Shown: positions 1 to 8,580, numbered from the stretch's first letter. The stretch: 46,055 nucleotides of DNA from SZUA-430 sp034440355 (GCA_034440355.1 JAWXBY010000025.1:1-46055); one strand, 5' to 3'. Numbers and translations: made by a program. The notes: generated by a model not told the origin, from the letters alone.

Positions 1-294
1 CCCGCGGGTGCCTTCGCCCTCATCGCCGAACTGCGCGCGAAGCCGGGCCGCGAGGACGAGCTCCGCGCGATCACCGAGCCACTTGTCGCGCCGGCGCGAG
101 CCGAACCAGACACCCTCGCCTTCTACCTCCACGAGGACGTCGATGAGCCCGGCCATCTCATCCTCTACGAAGTCTACACCAGCCGCGCCGCCCACGCGGC
201 CCACGTCGCACAAGCGCGCGTGCAGGCGTGGTTCGCGCGATTGCCCGAGCTGACGGTGGGTGGGGTCCGGGTGGTGCATATGGGTTTTCTTTGA
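1..294 (+). CDS. Putative quinol monooxygenase, ABM domain (5'-truncated)
   Basis: An open frame enters from the window edge and ends at TGA 292-294. The visible 97 residues start around AFALIAELRAKPG and contain FYLHEDVDEPGHLILYE followed by a helix rich in Ala, His and Gln. This is the layout of the antibiotic biosynthesis monooxygenase (ABM) dimeric ferredoxin-like fold: a first beta strand, a helix after the Pro-Gly-Arg turn, and an 'LYEVY' strand. Family members act on quinols or related small aromatics without a cofactor, or degrade heme. The substrate cannot be read here. A complete member is about 95-105 residues, so only the start codon and a few residues are likely missing. It converges on the regulator gene ending at 310, with 15 bp between the two stops. 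Confidence 0.72.
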   Translation, partial: PAGAFALIAELRAKPGREDELRAITEPLVAPARAEPDTLAFYLHEDVDEPGHLILYEVYTSRAAHAAHVAQARVQAWFARLPELTVGGVRVVHMGFL

Positions 295-309
295 TCCTGC
301 TTGTCGCCG

Positions 310-2769
310 CTAGTCTGGGACGGGGACACTTGGGGGCTCCTTGCGCGCGAGTACCTCGGCGGCCGCTTCCTTGCACGAGTACGGGAGGTCCTTGTCGCGG
401 CAAAAGTCGGGCCACTGCCCTGATGTCGCCCAATAGCCGACAAGGCCGGAGCCTGCGATCGTCGACATGAACCGAACGTCGTGACGCACGTTCTTCATCT
501 CTGGATAGAAGTACGAGATCGTCGCGCCGTTCCAATCCATCCGATTGGCGCTCATGGCTTCGAAGGCGCCATCCACGTCGCCCAACGTGGCCAACATGCG
601 AGGCACATAATCGCCGAACTCTGCGCACGCCTTGCGGACGGCCGCTGTACCGGGGCCATTTGTCCGGCGCGCATCGATGAATGTCTGCCAGCATTTGGTG
701 TCATCGGCGGTGAGGGCGAGTTTATCGCGGTCGCTGATCAGGATGGCTTGGGCCTCGTCGGTATTTCCGTAGAACGCCAAATTGACAAACCGGTACCAGC
801 GCGTGACATCAATGCTTGGCCACAGCTCGACGGCCTCGTTGAACATAGCGCGCGCGCCTTCATGGTTGCCGAGCTGCATGTGCAACACGGCGACAAACGT
901 CCTTGATTTTGCCGACAGCGGCAGCTGCGCCAAGCCCAACTCGAGAACCGTCGACGCTTCCTTCAAGCGGCCTGACGCCCGCAAGTGATGCACATAGTTG
1001 TTCGAGAGCGTCGGGTAGTCGGCGCGCGCGCGCAGATAAGAGGTTTCGCGTTCCTGCCAATTTTCAGCGAAAGGCAACATCAACGCGTTCGCGACAAGCG
1101 GCAACGGACTGGTGGGATCGAGTTGTAAAGCGCGCGCCACGGCTTTGCGCGCCCGATCTCGAAAAACGCGGGCTTCCGAATCGGGCAGATTTGGATTGTC
1201 GAGCATGGACGTGTACGCGAAGGCGAGGAGGCGATGACCGTACTCGTCCTCAGGCGCAACCTCGATCAGTCGTTGCGCGACCGCAACCACGGTCTCGTCA
1301 CCCCAAACGAAGGCCGGATCGCACGTCTCCAAGTAGATTTTGAACGCTTCGACCGTCGGCTTTACACGCGCCAGACGGCGTTGCCGCAGAGCGCAGCCAA
1401 TTAGGAATGCCGTGTGCGCACTGATCTCGTCGCGCAGTCTTTCACCTTGGCCGCTAGCGCGCGCAAACCGGTGCGACCAGATCGTCTGCCCGTCCTGCAA
1501 GTTGTCCAAATAAAGCGTGACGCCGACTTGATCTCCCTCGTTTTCCAACGAGCCCGACAGGGCGAACTCGGCCTTTGTCAGCCGCTCGCTGGACGATGCG
1601 GTGACGCCGTCAACGATCGAGATTTGATGCGACACGAGAATCCGTTTGAGCGTGCCGTGGGTCTGCTGCGCCAAACCTTCGAACGTCCCATCGAGCACGA
1701 AGAGCGGACGCAGCTCGACCAAGTCGACCGTGTGTGCAGATCTCCATTCATACGAAGCGGTCACGGCAATTGCAGCGGCTCCGACGAACGCAACCGTCAC
1801 CGCAGCAGCGACCCACCGCCATACCGAGAATGTCGAAGCCTGCGCGGCCGGTGTATCGCGTGTCGGTTCTTCGGTTGCGGCCGACTCAAGATGCCCGTTG
1901 CCAGGGGTCGTTGCGGGGCCGTTCGTGTGATCCTCGGCGCTCGAGCCGGCCACGAGTTCGTCGTACAGCCGCCGCGTGTCGGCCGACGGCGCTGCGTTGA
2001 ACTCCGTGCGCAACTGGTTCTCCAGGCGCTTGTAACGCCGGCGGATGGCGGACACATCCTTTGCGGCTTGATCGGCTCGCATCGCCAGGCGGACGATCGC
2101 CTCATTCGTCGGCTCGACTTGCAGCAGCTTGTCGGCGATCGATCGCGCGTACTCTACCTCGCCGCTGCCCGGCGCAGCCTCAAGGGCCACTATAAGGGCG
2201 GCAAACATCTTCTCCTGCTGGCGGGTGCGTTCGCCAGCAAGCCAGTCGTCAAAGCCGCCGTCGATCGAATCAAGATCTCCGAAGATGCGTCCGTCCCATG
2301 AGCCGAGGCACGCGTCGATCGCGGCCAGATTTCCGCTGGCGGCCCATGCCAGTAGGCGCGCGAGATCCGTCTCGACCCGGCCTTGCACGGCGCAGACGTG
2401 TTCGCGCTCGACGACCAGGACCGCCGACCCGTTGGAACTGAGCCCGCGCAACTCCAAGAGCGTGTTGCGCAGGCTGGCGCGCGCCTGATCCTCGCCGCGC
2501 TCGCTCCACAGGAGGCCGGCCAGGCGCTCGCGGCTGACAGGGCCGCCGTTCAGCACAAGATAGGCGATCAGCGCCCGCGCCTTGCGGCCGCGGGGGGCAA
2601 GGTCGGCGCCATCCTCAACCGCGCACAAACGAAAGTTGCCCAGGCAATACAGAACGGCGCCCGCCTCGGCGCCCTCCTTGCTCGTCTGAGAACTGATGCG
2701 GTCGTGCATGAGGCGATCTTGCGATGCGGATCGACGAAGACAATACAGCCGAGCGGCTTTTTCGCGCAA
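310..2769 (-). CDS. Membrane-anchored SARP/BTAD-family transcriptional regulator with TPR-like C-terminal region
   Basis: This 819-residue protein has an OmpR/SARP-type winged helix at about residues 40-110 (GRKARALIAYLVL, RERLAGLLW, ASLRNTLLELR). A bacterial transcriptional activation (BTAD) helical domain follows at about 130-275. One membrane segment lies at about 316-340, and a long helical repeat region at 350-819 resembles the TPR part of CadC-like and adenylate-cyclase-associated regulators. This suggests a cytoplasmic DNA-binding head and an exported sensor tail. The ATG at 2709 (MHDRIS) is an alternative start and would remove 20 odd residues. It is divergent from the exported small-protein run that begins at 2906, so the 136-bp gap may hold promoters for both. 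That link is inference; no SARP binding repeats were identified. The signal is unknown. Confidence 0.78.
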   Translation of the reverse strand: MREKAARLYCLRRSASQDRLMHDRISSQTSKEGAEAGAVLYCLGNFRLCAVEDGADLAPRGRKARALIAYLVLNGGPVSRERLAGLLWSERGEDQARASLRNTLLELRGLSSNGSAVLVVEREHVCAVQGRVETDLARLLAWAASGNLAAIDACLGSWDGRIFGDLDSIDGGFDDWLAGERTRQQEKMFAALIVALEAAPGSGEVEYARSIADKLLQVEPTNEAIVRLAMRADQAAKDVSAIRRRYKRLENQLRTEFNAAPSADTRRLYDELVAGSSAEDHTNGPATTPGNGHLESAATEEPTRDTPAAQASTFSVWRWVAAAVTVAFVGAAAIAVTASYEWRSAHTVDLVELRPLFVLDGTFEGLAQQTHGTLKRILVSHQISIVDGVTASSSERLTKAEFALSGSLENEGDQVGVTLYLDNLQDGQTIWSHRFARASGQGERLRDEISAHTAFLIGCALRQRRLARVKPTVEAFKIYLETCDPAFVWGDETVVAVAQRLIEVAPEDEYGHRLLAFAYTSMLDNPNLPDSEARVFRDRARKAVARALQLDPTSPLPLVANALMLPFAENWQERETSYLRARADYPTLSNNYVHHLRASGRLKEASTVLELGLAQLPLSAKSRTFVAVLHMQLGNHEGARAMFNEAVELWPSIDVTRWYRFVNLAFYGNTDEAQAILISDRDKLALTADDTKCWQTFIDARRTNGPGTAAVRKACAEFGDYVPRMLATLGDVDGAFEAMSANRMDWNGATISYFYPEMKNVRHDVRFMSTIAGSGLVGYWATSGQWPDFCRDKDLPYSCKEAAAEVLARKEPPSVPVPD

Positions 2770-2905
2770 ATTTAGCCCGACCGACCGCGATTTGACGATG
2801 ATTGGACGACGCGCTGACGGTCATTAGACGGGCGTCAGATGCGGGTCCCATAAGTTTGCAGCTCCGGCGCGCACCTTGGGCGGTGCGCCGAGGGATCAAA
2901 CGATC

Positions 2906-3229
2906 ATGCGCGCACTCGGCATCATCCTTTTTGCACTGATTGCTCTGGTCACTGCGGCGCAAACCGCGCCCAACACCGGTTCGCCCACGCCCGGCGGTTC
3001 CGGCGGCGTCGACTACAAATGCAACGCCCTCACGCGCAAGTGCTCGTGCAAAGGCAACTGGGAAGGCGCGCATTGCCAAGCGATGCAGAAGAACTGCGAC
3101 CTCTCCAAAGCGAGAGAGTGCAGCACCAATCCCCCCTACCGCTGCACCTGCACCTTAAGCGCGTCGTACCGCAACCCAAGAAACCCGCACCGACCGAGCG
3201 GCTCTCCGCCGACCACCCGTGCGCAATGA
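2906..3229 (+). CDS. Small exported cysteine-rich protein, EGF-like motif
   Basis: A 107-residue protein with a Sec signal peptide over residues 1-18 or so (MRALGIILFALIALVTAAQ). A Gly/Pro/Ser linker follows, then eight cysteines in about 50 residues. The spacing CNALTRKCSCKGNWEGAHC resembles the C-terminal half of an EGF-like module (CxC, then G, then C). The tail is Pro/Arg/Ser-rich and probably disordered. I chose ATG 2906 over 2876 because it places the signal peptide at the N terminus and follows an AGGG purine stretch. The even number of cysteines fits disulfide bonding in the periplasm or outside the cell. It is the first of four small exported genes in a row. Function unknown; the EGF resemblance is by eye only. 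Confidence 0.68.
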   Translation: MRALGIILFALIALVTAAQTAPNTGSPTPGGSGGVDYKCNALTRKCSCKGNWEGAHCQAMQKNCDLSKARECSTNPPYRCTCTLSASYRNPRNPHRPSGSPPTTRAQ

Positions 3230-3280
3230 CGCAGTTGCTCTGTATACCGTAGTAACAGCCACCACAAAAGGATCCGACCT

Positions 3281-3661
3281 ATGCCCACCTACTCCCGATG
3301 CTTTCTCGCGATGTTTGTCGCGATGGCGTTTGTGTTGGCTGCGGACGATGCCGCGGCCCAACAGAAAAAGAAGAAGAATTTTTGGGATGGCATCCAATGC
3401 GAGTGCTTTTGCTCTGCGGGAGGGGACATCCAGGTCCGCTACTACGATGCCGTTGCGCACTGTTCCGCCTACAATCGCAAGGCCTGTCAGATAGACGACG
3501 GCAACGTCGTCGTAACTGGAACGTTAGGGGGCTGTCGCGGCCAGATACCTGCCGACATCCCACGTGCGGGCCCGACGGCAGGAAATGAGCAGACGCCACC
3601 AAAGCCCAAGCGTCCGAAGCTTGCCCCCACAGCGCCGCCGTCCGGTCGCGGTACGAACTGA
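3281..3661 (+). CDS. Small exported cysteine-rich protein
   Basis: A 126-residue protein with a signal peptide at about 1-26 ending in DDAAAQ. A lysine patch (QQKKKKN) follows, then a compact cysteine-rich core starting IQCECFCSAGG. The core has further cysteines in AHCSAYNRKACQ and GGCRG, giving six after the signal peptide. The C terminus from about residue 92 is Pro/Lys-rich (TPPKPKRPKLAPTAPP) and probably unstructured. It shares with its upstream neighbour the plan of signal peptide, disulfide-rich core and proline tail, but no clear sequence identity. The intergenic gap is 51 bp, so the two may be co-transcribed. Function not recognised. Confidence 0.65.
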   Translation: MPTYSRCFLAMFVAMAFVLAADDAAAQQKKKKNFWDGIQCECFCSAGGDIQVRYYDAVAHCSAYNRKACQIDDGNVVVTGTLGGCRGQIPADIPRAGPTAGNEQTPPKPKRPKLAPTAPPSGRGTN

Positions 3662-3848
3662 GGCGCCAGCAATAGAACGGGAATTGGGTGACGGCATACC
3701 TAGGCACCTTTGCGGCTTGGGGAACAGAGTGCTGTCGCCCATTTCAATCAAACACGACATCGGGAAGTGCGATCGCGATCTGCGACGCAGGCAGCTACTG
3801 CCCGCGCAAGCCCGAGAGTCTGGATGCCTTTTCAACGGAGCATGAGCC

Positions 3849-4223
3849 ATGAAGACAACGCATTTTGTACTCACAGTCAGCATGATCACTTTGCTGCTGT
3901 GTGTTTCGCATGCCGCAGCGCGCGAACGCGGAAAGCCCGGGAGCGAAGAACGCAAGGCTTATTGCTTCGGCCAATACATCGATTGCGTTTCGAATGGAAC
4001 CAAGGCCTGCGACAAGAACTTTCCCGATGACCCAATCAAAGCACGAGCCTGCTATTCCGGGTCCGAAAGTGCGTGCTCCGCCCACTTCCACGGGCTTACT
4101 AGCCCTTGCATGACACAGACGCGCATTAGTCCTTTTAGGGGCTTAACGGGACTTCCGCCGACGACACTTGAGCCAAAGCGCGAACCAACCATAAAAAAAC
4201 CAGAACGCGCACCGTCCCTCTGA
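3849..4223 (+). CDS. Small exported cysteine-containing protein
   Basis: A 124-residue protein with a signal peptide at about 1-24 (MKTTHFVLTVSMITLLLCVS, cleavage near HAAA). The mature part begins basic (RERGKPGSEERK) and carries six cysteines: AYCFGQYIDC, KACDKNF, ARACYSGSESAC and SPCMTQ. The tail is Pro/Lys-rich. Spaced CxxxxxC pairs in short helices suggest a small helical disulfide protein, unlike the CxC style of its neighbours. It lies 187 bp after the previous gene, a gap in which I see no gene. Function not recognised. Confidence 0.65.
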   Translation: MKTTHFVLTVSMITLLLCVSHAAARERGKPGSEERKAYCFGQYIDCVSNGTKACDKNFPDDPIKARACYSGSESACSAHFHGLTSPCMTQTRISPFRGLTGLPPTTLEPKREPTIKKPERAPSL

Positions 4224-4260
4224 TCTTAGAAATGCCCAATTCGATCTCCGGGAGACACCG

Positions 4261-4824
4261 ATGACAAAACTCACCTCGCTCTTGATGGCAGCCGTTTTCG
4301 CAATGTCCGGCGCCAGCGCTGTAGCGAAACCGGAAACGGAACGCCTGGCCGCCGCCAGCGCTTCGACAGTGCCGCTGACGAAAAGCGAAAGCACGCGACT
4401 GTTGAGCGGTTTGAAACCCGGAGATGAGATCGCGCCGCGACTGAAAAAGATCAAAACCTCCATTCAAGCGTTGCAAAGCCCGCTCGCCACCAAGAGACTG
4501 CAAATGGCATCGCTAAGCCGGGGTCATGCGGAAACCATCGCTCTTGATCAGGCGCTCGTAAGACTGCGGACAGGTTTTCATGCTGTCGAACAGCGTGTCA
4601 GATCAACGGGGGGCAGGGCGTCCGTCGATGCCAGCCGTTCTGCGATCGAGGCGCTCCGATCACGCCTTGATGGCGCGATGAAAGACCTTGAATCGAAGGA
4701 CAAGTTGGGAAACTTCGAAATTCAGCCTCTGATGTCCAGCTACAACAGGGCGCAAACTGTGACGTCGGATGTCGCGAAAAAGTTAGATGAAGCAAAAAAC
4801 AGCGTAGCCCAGAACCTTCAATGA
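4261..4824 (+). CDS. Exported alpha-helical protein of unknown function
   Basis: A 187-residue protein with a signal peptide at about 1-22 (MTKLTSLLMAAVFAMSGASA). The mature region has no cysteines and is almost entirely predicted helix, with heptad-like spacing in LKKIKTSIQAL, IEALRSRLDGAMKDLESKDK and VAKKLDEAKNSVAQ. A periplasmic coiled-coil or helical-bundle protein is likely. The start is supported by a purine-rich GGGAG about 9 bases upstream. It is the last small exported gene before the large helical-repeat protein at 4963 and could belong to the same transcript. Function not recognised. Confidence 0.65.
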   Translation: MTKLTSLLMAAVFAMSGASAVAKPETERLAAASASTVPLTKSESTRLLSGLKPGDEIAPRLKKIKTSIQALQSPLATKRLQMASLSRGHAETIALDQALVRLRTGFHAVEQRVRSTGGRASVDASRSAIEALRSRLDGAMKDLESKDKLGNFEIQPLMSSYNRAQTVTSDVAKKLDEAKNSVAQNLQ

Positions 4825-4873
4825 CTGGGCCATATCCATCTGGTCGGCTTGGCGAAATGCGGAGGAGCTGAAG

Positions 4874-4957
4874 ATGAAACGAGCGACGCTTCCGGCAATG
4901 TCGATCACCGATCGGGGCGCGCTGGCCTGCGCAGTACGTCCCCTCTTCGACAACTGA
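4874..4957 (+). CDS. Possible 27-residue leader peptide or small protein
   Basis: A 28-codon frame, MKRATLPAMSITDRGALACA plus a short tail, begins 7 bases after a strong Shine-Dalgarno sequence (GGAGGAG, 4861-4867). It stops 5 bases before the ATG of the next gene at 4963. The ribosome-binding site is better than that of the downstream gene, which has none obvious. Translation of the larger gene may therefore depend on ribosomes finishing this frame. It has no membrane segment or known motif. It could instead be a chance frame in a 138-bp gap. Confidence 0.3.
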   Translation: MKRATLPAMSITDRGALACAVRPLFDN

Positions 4958-4962
4958 ATTAG

Positions 4963-6663
4963 ATGTTGCGCGCATTGTTCGCCTGGATCCTATCCATGAC
5001 GCTTCTCGGCGTCAGCGCGGCGGCACCGTCCGGCGATGCTGCTTGGATCGCGTGCACCAGGGCCCCGACGCGCGCCTGCGTCTTCGACGAAGCGTTCAAG
5101 ATTGCACGGACGTCGCCGCCGTCCGAAATGCCCGTTTGGCGCGTGCTGTCCGCCTATGCTGCCGTCGATTCAAGCGGGGCGTTGCGGCTTGCGCCGGAAG
5201 CCGAAATTTACCGCAACACGCTGCGCCCCGTGGAGGACAATCGCGCCAGCGTCGACGGCGCGCTTGTCGACGTTTATGCCAAAGCGCGCAAATTCCCGGA
5301 GGCGGAACGCGTGCTGGCGCGCCTCCAGCGGACGCCCGGTTACGGTGGCTATGCGCTGATGCTCGCCACAGAGATGGCGCGCGCGCAGTCGGTGACCGCG
5401 GCGATCGCGCGCTTGCGTGCACTCGGATTTAAGAACGTCAGCAGTCGCGCCTTTTTCGCCGATATTGCGCCGCTTGCGATCGCCCGCGGCGAAGAAGCCG
5501 CGCTGTTGGCATTCGCGCGGGAGGCGGATGTTTCATGGGCCGCTTCAAGCGACAAACTCGCAGTATGGGCTAATGAAGGAGTGGTTGCGATCGCGTTGGC
5601 TCAGATGGAGGCAAACCAGGCGCAAGCGGCGTTGGCGACGGCATCGCGCATCCCGCAGTACGCCGCACGGGTGTCGGCCTTGGGTCAACTTGGCGCCGTC
5701 CTCATCGACATGGGCCGCGTTGACGAAGCGCTTGCGGCGTCATTGAAAATACACACCGTCGATGAGCGCAATGCGGTGTTGTTTGCGATGGTGAGCCCGC
5801 CTGGCGTCGACCTGCCACTTCCGCGCGAGGTACGGGGGCGGCCGGTGCGCGGCGCCGCGGCGATGCAGCTTGCGACGTCTCTAACTGGGTTGGGGCGCGA
5901 TTATGCTTATGCGCTTGTCGCGCGCGCGTGCGCCGCATCGGGTGCGCTGCCGCAGGCGTGGACCGCGGCACAAAGGATCGCTACACCCTTTTCGTCGTAC
6001 CATGCCTTAAAAGCGATCGGCAGGGCCCAGGCGAAAGCCGGCAACACGCGCGCATCGCTACAGACGCTTGCGCGAGCGCGCGCAAAAGCGCGCGAGCAAC
6101 GGCATACGCTCTACGACCTTATCGATCTGCAGATTTCGCTTGGTCAGTTTGAGGCCGCGAAGGCGGCCATGCGCGAGGAGGCGGGTAAGCCGCAAAACGT
6201 ACTCGCGCACAAGTCGGCGCAGACCCGTCTGATGGGGGCCTATGCGAGAGCTGGACGGTTGGAGGAGGCCTTTCAAACGCCCGTCGATGCCATGTCGGAC
6301 TTTCGGAAAACCATCCGCATCGCAAGAGCGCTCGCCGAAGGCGGGTTCAGCAAAAAGGCCGTCGCGACCCTTTCGTCCGCGCGTGAGCTTGGGGACGAGA
6401 AAGAGTTGACCTTGACCGCCATCGTTGAGGAACGGGCCCGCGCAGGCGCGCTCGACGATGCTGCGTTTGTGCTGGCGGCGATTTCGCCCCCACAACGTCA
6501 CTTTGCGCTGATCGCACTTGCGGAGGCGCACGCAAAGGCGGGGAACGGTGCGAAGGCATTGGCACTTATTCGCGAAGCGCTGCTGTTGCCGCCGCAGGCG
6601 GACCAGCATCATGACGGCGGACTTACCTTCCTTCTGGGGGTCGGCAGTGTGCTGCCGCAATGA
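4963..6663 (+). CDS. Exported helical-repeat (TPR-like) protein
   Basis: A 566-residue protein with a signal peptide at about 1-20 (MLRALFAWILSMTLLGVSAA). The rest is repeated helix pairs with the small-residue pattern of TPR/SEL1-type solenoids, for example VYAKARKFPEAERVLARLQ, AIGRAQAKAGNTRASLQTLA, AYARAGRLEEAF and IALAEAHAKAGNGAKALALI. Spacing is near 34-37 residues. It probably works in the periplasm as a protein-binding scaffold. The stop overlaps the start of the next gene (ATGA at 6660-6663), so the two are translationally coupled and likely partners. Composition is notably alanine-rich. No catalytic motif is seen, and the client is unknown. Confidence 0.7.
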   Translation: MLRALFAWILSMTLLGVSAAAPSGDAAWIACTRAPTRACVFDEAFKIARTSPPSEMPVWRVLSAYAAVDSSGALRLAPEAEIYRNTLRPVEDNRASVDGALVDVYAKARKFPEAERVLARLQRTPGYGGYALMLATEMARAQSVTAAIARLRALGFKNVSSRAFFADIAPLAIARGEEAALLAFAREADVSWAASSDKLAVWANEGVVAIALAQMEANQAQAALATASRIPQYAARVSALGQLGAVLIDMGRVDEALAASLKIHTVDERNAVLFAMVSPPGVDLPLPREVRGRPVRGAAAMQLATSLTGLGRDYAYALVARACAASGALPQAWTAAQRIATPFSSYHALKAIGRAQAKAGNTRASLQTLARARAKAREQRHTLYDLIDLQISLGQFEAAKAAMREEAGKPQNVLAHKSAQTRLMGAYARAGRLEEAFQTPVDAMSDFRKTIRIARALAEGGFSKKAVATLSSARELGDEKELTLTAIVEERARAGALDDAAFVLAAISPPQRHFALIALAEAHAKAGNGAKALALIREALLLPPQADQHHDGGLTFLLGVGSVLPQ

Positions 6664-7550
6664 ACGAGACTAGCGAAACTTCTGCAATGGGGGATGCCAT
6701 GCGTATGTCGGTTTTCAGATCATTGGCTTATGTCTATGTCGCGATGGCGCTGGCGCCGTTGGTGTTGATTACGATCGCGCTTGTTGTGGCGCTGTCACGC
6801 GGCGGTGATGTGCTGCTGTGGAATGTGTTCAGCGCCGCGCCTCGCGAGCCCGCGGTGGAGGAGCAGCAAGCCAAAGACGAGCAGATCACGTTTCGGACGG
6901 AACTGCTGCCTCTGTCGAGGGATCGCTTCACGCCGGCGGATTATTACGCGCTCGGCGTCGGGCACGTAGTCTCCGGCAACGCCAACACTGCTGCGCCGCC
7001 GAACATGCAACCGAGCGGCTTCGGCAGCACGCAGTCAGGACAATTCAACAACGTATTGATACTCGACAAGCAAACCGGACAGTTGCGCAAGGTGTTCGAT
7101 CGCCGAATGTCGGTCTCGTTCTTTGGCGCAGTCGACCTGCCAGCGGGAAAAGCGCTCGTCATCTTCGCGACCGGCAACGATTCGAACAAGGATGGCGTTC
7201 TCAGTGCCGAAGATCTGCACAGCGTCTTCGTCTACACGCCCGGCGACGCCAAGCTTCACGCGGTCACCGGTTTCGCCGGCAGCGCCGTCGGGCTGGACGA
7301 CGCGACCGACCCCGGTTCGATCATCGTTCGCGCCATCATCGACAGGAACAAAGACGGATCGGCAGTCGTGAAGAGCGCATTCGGACCCGGCGGCGTCGAG
7401 GAAGAACCGCAAGCGGTCTACAAAGTGAACCTTACATCCTTCGCGGCCACGCCCCTGGTGCCCCCATCGATGGTCTCCGACCTGCAGAGCGCACTCGGCG
7501 CACGCCAGCCGAAGATCCCCGCCGATCTCAAGGCGCTCGCCGGACAGTGA
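6660..7550 (+). CDS. Single-pass membrane protein with an EF-hand-like calcium loop
   Basis: A 296-residue protein. A membrane segment at about residues 22-46 (AYVYVAMALAPLVLITIALV) is followed by a long extracytoplasmic beta-rich domain. The loop DSNKDGVLSAED fits the EF-hand/dockerin calcium pattern (Asp1, Asn3, Asp5, Gly6, hydrophobic 8, Asp12). A second partial loop, DRNKDG, lies about 45 residues later without the position-12 acid. The first half contains repeated strand-turn units such as VLILDKQTGQLRKVF, as in a beta-propeller blade, though only a few blades' worth of sequence is present. It overlaps the helical-repeat gene by 4 bases. I infer an envelope pair in which calcium may matter. 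Function not recognised. Confidence 0.62.
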   Translation: MNETSETSAMGDAMRMSVFRSLAYVYVAMALAPLVLITIALVVALSRGGDVLLWNVFSAAPREPAVEEQQAKDEQITFRTELLPLSRDRFTPADYYALGVGHVVSGNANTAAPPNMQPSGFGSTQSGQFNNVLILDKQTGQLRKVFDRRMSVSFFGAVDLPAGKALVIFATGNDSNKDGVLSAEDLHSVFVYTPGDAKLHAVTGFAGSAVGLDDATDPGSIIVRAIIDRNKDGSAVVKSAFGPGGVEEEPQAVYKVNLTSFAATPLVPPSMVSDLQSALGARQPKIPADLKALAGQ

Positions 7551-7618
7551 CAGAGAACTCGCAGAGTCCACCAAGCGGCTGAAGGCGTTTTCCTTCAAGA
7601 CCGGACAGTTTGAATTAC

Positions 7619-7879
7619 ATGCCATTGCGGCACAGCGACAAACCGATGCCGAGCTGGCTCCTGTTCTGCGCAGGACCGATGCTCGTTATTTTCGGCTTGG
7701 TTTTCACCTCATTCGCCGTGTTGGTTCAAAGCCAGACCTCGGTCTTCAATGCCGCCCTCACGATGGCCATTTGCATGCTACTCACTTGGGTTGGGATCCA
7801 GCTGACGCGTGAATACACTTGGCCGAGCATCAAGAGAGCATTTGGTTCGCGCCGGGATCGAACCGACGGCGACACGTAG
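7619..7879 (+). CDS. Small two-helix membrane protein
   Basis: An 86-residue protein with two predicted membrane segments, roughly PSWLLFCAGPMLVIFGLVFT and NAALTMAICMLLTWVGIQL, and a basic C-terminal tail (RAFGSRRDRTDGDT) that would be cytoplasmic. ATG 7619 is used here. TTG 7610 and ATG 7646 are also possible, and none has a good ribosome site. It lies 68 bp after the EF-hand protein on the same strand. Function not recognised. Confidence 0.5.
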   Translation: MPLRHSDKPMPSWLLFCAGPMLVIFGLVFTSFAVLVQSQTSVFNAALTMAICMLLTWVGIQLTREYTWPSIKRAFGSRRDRTDGDT

Positions 7880-7970
7880 CGAAATCGCGTGCTGCGGACC
7901 CGAGAGATAGGGCTTTCGCGCTGTCAACGCGGTTCTGTGAATGGGAAGTAGGGTCTTGCAAGGAGGGCTG

Positions 7971-8450
7971 ATGCGTCGGTGGATATCGCTTTTGGTGCTG
8001 AGCGCGACATTGACGTCGTGTGGGGAGGCGCAAGACGTTCGGATTTTCACCGGTCCCGATGTTGACGCCGTTCGCGCGCGGTATGAGGCGCTCGCCGCGG
8101 CGCTCAACAAAAAGGACAGCGCGTCTGTCGCTGCGTTCTACGACATGACGACGCTCATCGTAGAGCCGGAGCTGTATGAGGGGCGAATTGGCATCGGCTT
8201 GGAACGCAACAACAAGACTCTGCTCGCCGATGCACTCAGCAATGTCACGCTGGGGTATCCAGAGATCGAAGTGTCCGGAGATCTCGCAGTTTCTCAAGGC
8301 GAATGCCGCTTCACCCGCACCGACCCGCAGACGCGTCAGGCGAAGGTGTGGTTTGGATATTGTATGCATTCCTGGCGGCGTCGCGCGAATGGGGTGTGGA
8401 TCGTCGGCTGGGAAAGTCGCAACGTGCTGCCGGTTGGAGGAACGCAGTGA
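7971..8450 (+). CDS. Lipoprotein with SnoaL/NTF2-like domain
   Basis: A 159-residue protein with a lipoprotein signal peptide ending in lipobox LTSC (MRRWISLLVLSATLTSC, Cys17). ATG 7971 is chosen because AAGGAGGG sits 6 bases upstream. The mature part starts with a helix (VRARYEALAAALNKKDSASVAAFYD), then strands LIVEPELYEGRIGI and a C-terminal sheet ending GVWIVGWESRNV. This is the alpha-plus-beta order of the NTF2-like/SnoaL fold, typical of small exported ligand-binding or orphan enzymes. It is probably anchored in the outer membrane or periplasm. No catalytic residue can be assigned. Confidence 0.6.
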   Translation: MRRWISLLVLSATLTSCGEAQDVRIFTGPDVDAVRARYEALAAALNKKDSASVAAFYDMTTLIVEPELYEGRIGIGLERNNKTLLADALSNVTLGYPEIEVSGDLAVSQGECRFTRTDPQTRQAKVWFGYCMHSWRRRANGVWIVGWESRNVLPVGGTQ

Positions 8451-8580
8451 TCGCTTCAATCGGATGGTCTGCGAACCACGCGCCTTCGAACCTGCGACCA
8501 CAGCTCTCAGTTCGTGATTGGCTTGACTTTGTTCTTCTTTTGTTCTATCGATGCGATCCATAGTTGGATGATCCCGACGT

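Noticed and set aside
2814..2838. CTGACG...CGTCAG inverted repeat near the SARP gene as its operator
   Set aside because: Six-base arms with a 13-base spacer occur easily by chance, and SARP regulators usually bind direct repeats.
7840..7935. tRNA-like T arm on the minus strand (GTCGG-TTCGATC-CCGGC)
   Set aside because: No matching 5' acceptor (GGTTCGC) or anticodon arm is found upstream, and the bases encode the C terminus of the small membrane protein.
8460..8500. TTCGAACCTGCGACC, resembling a tRNA T-arm remnant
   Set aside because: Only about 15 bases match and the stem does not pair; too short to call.
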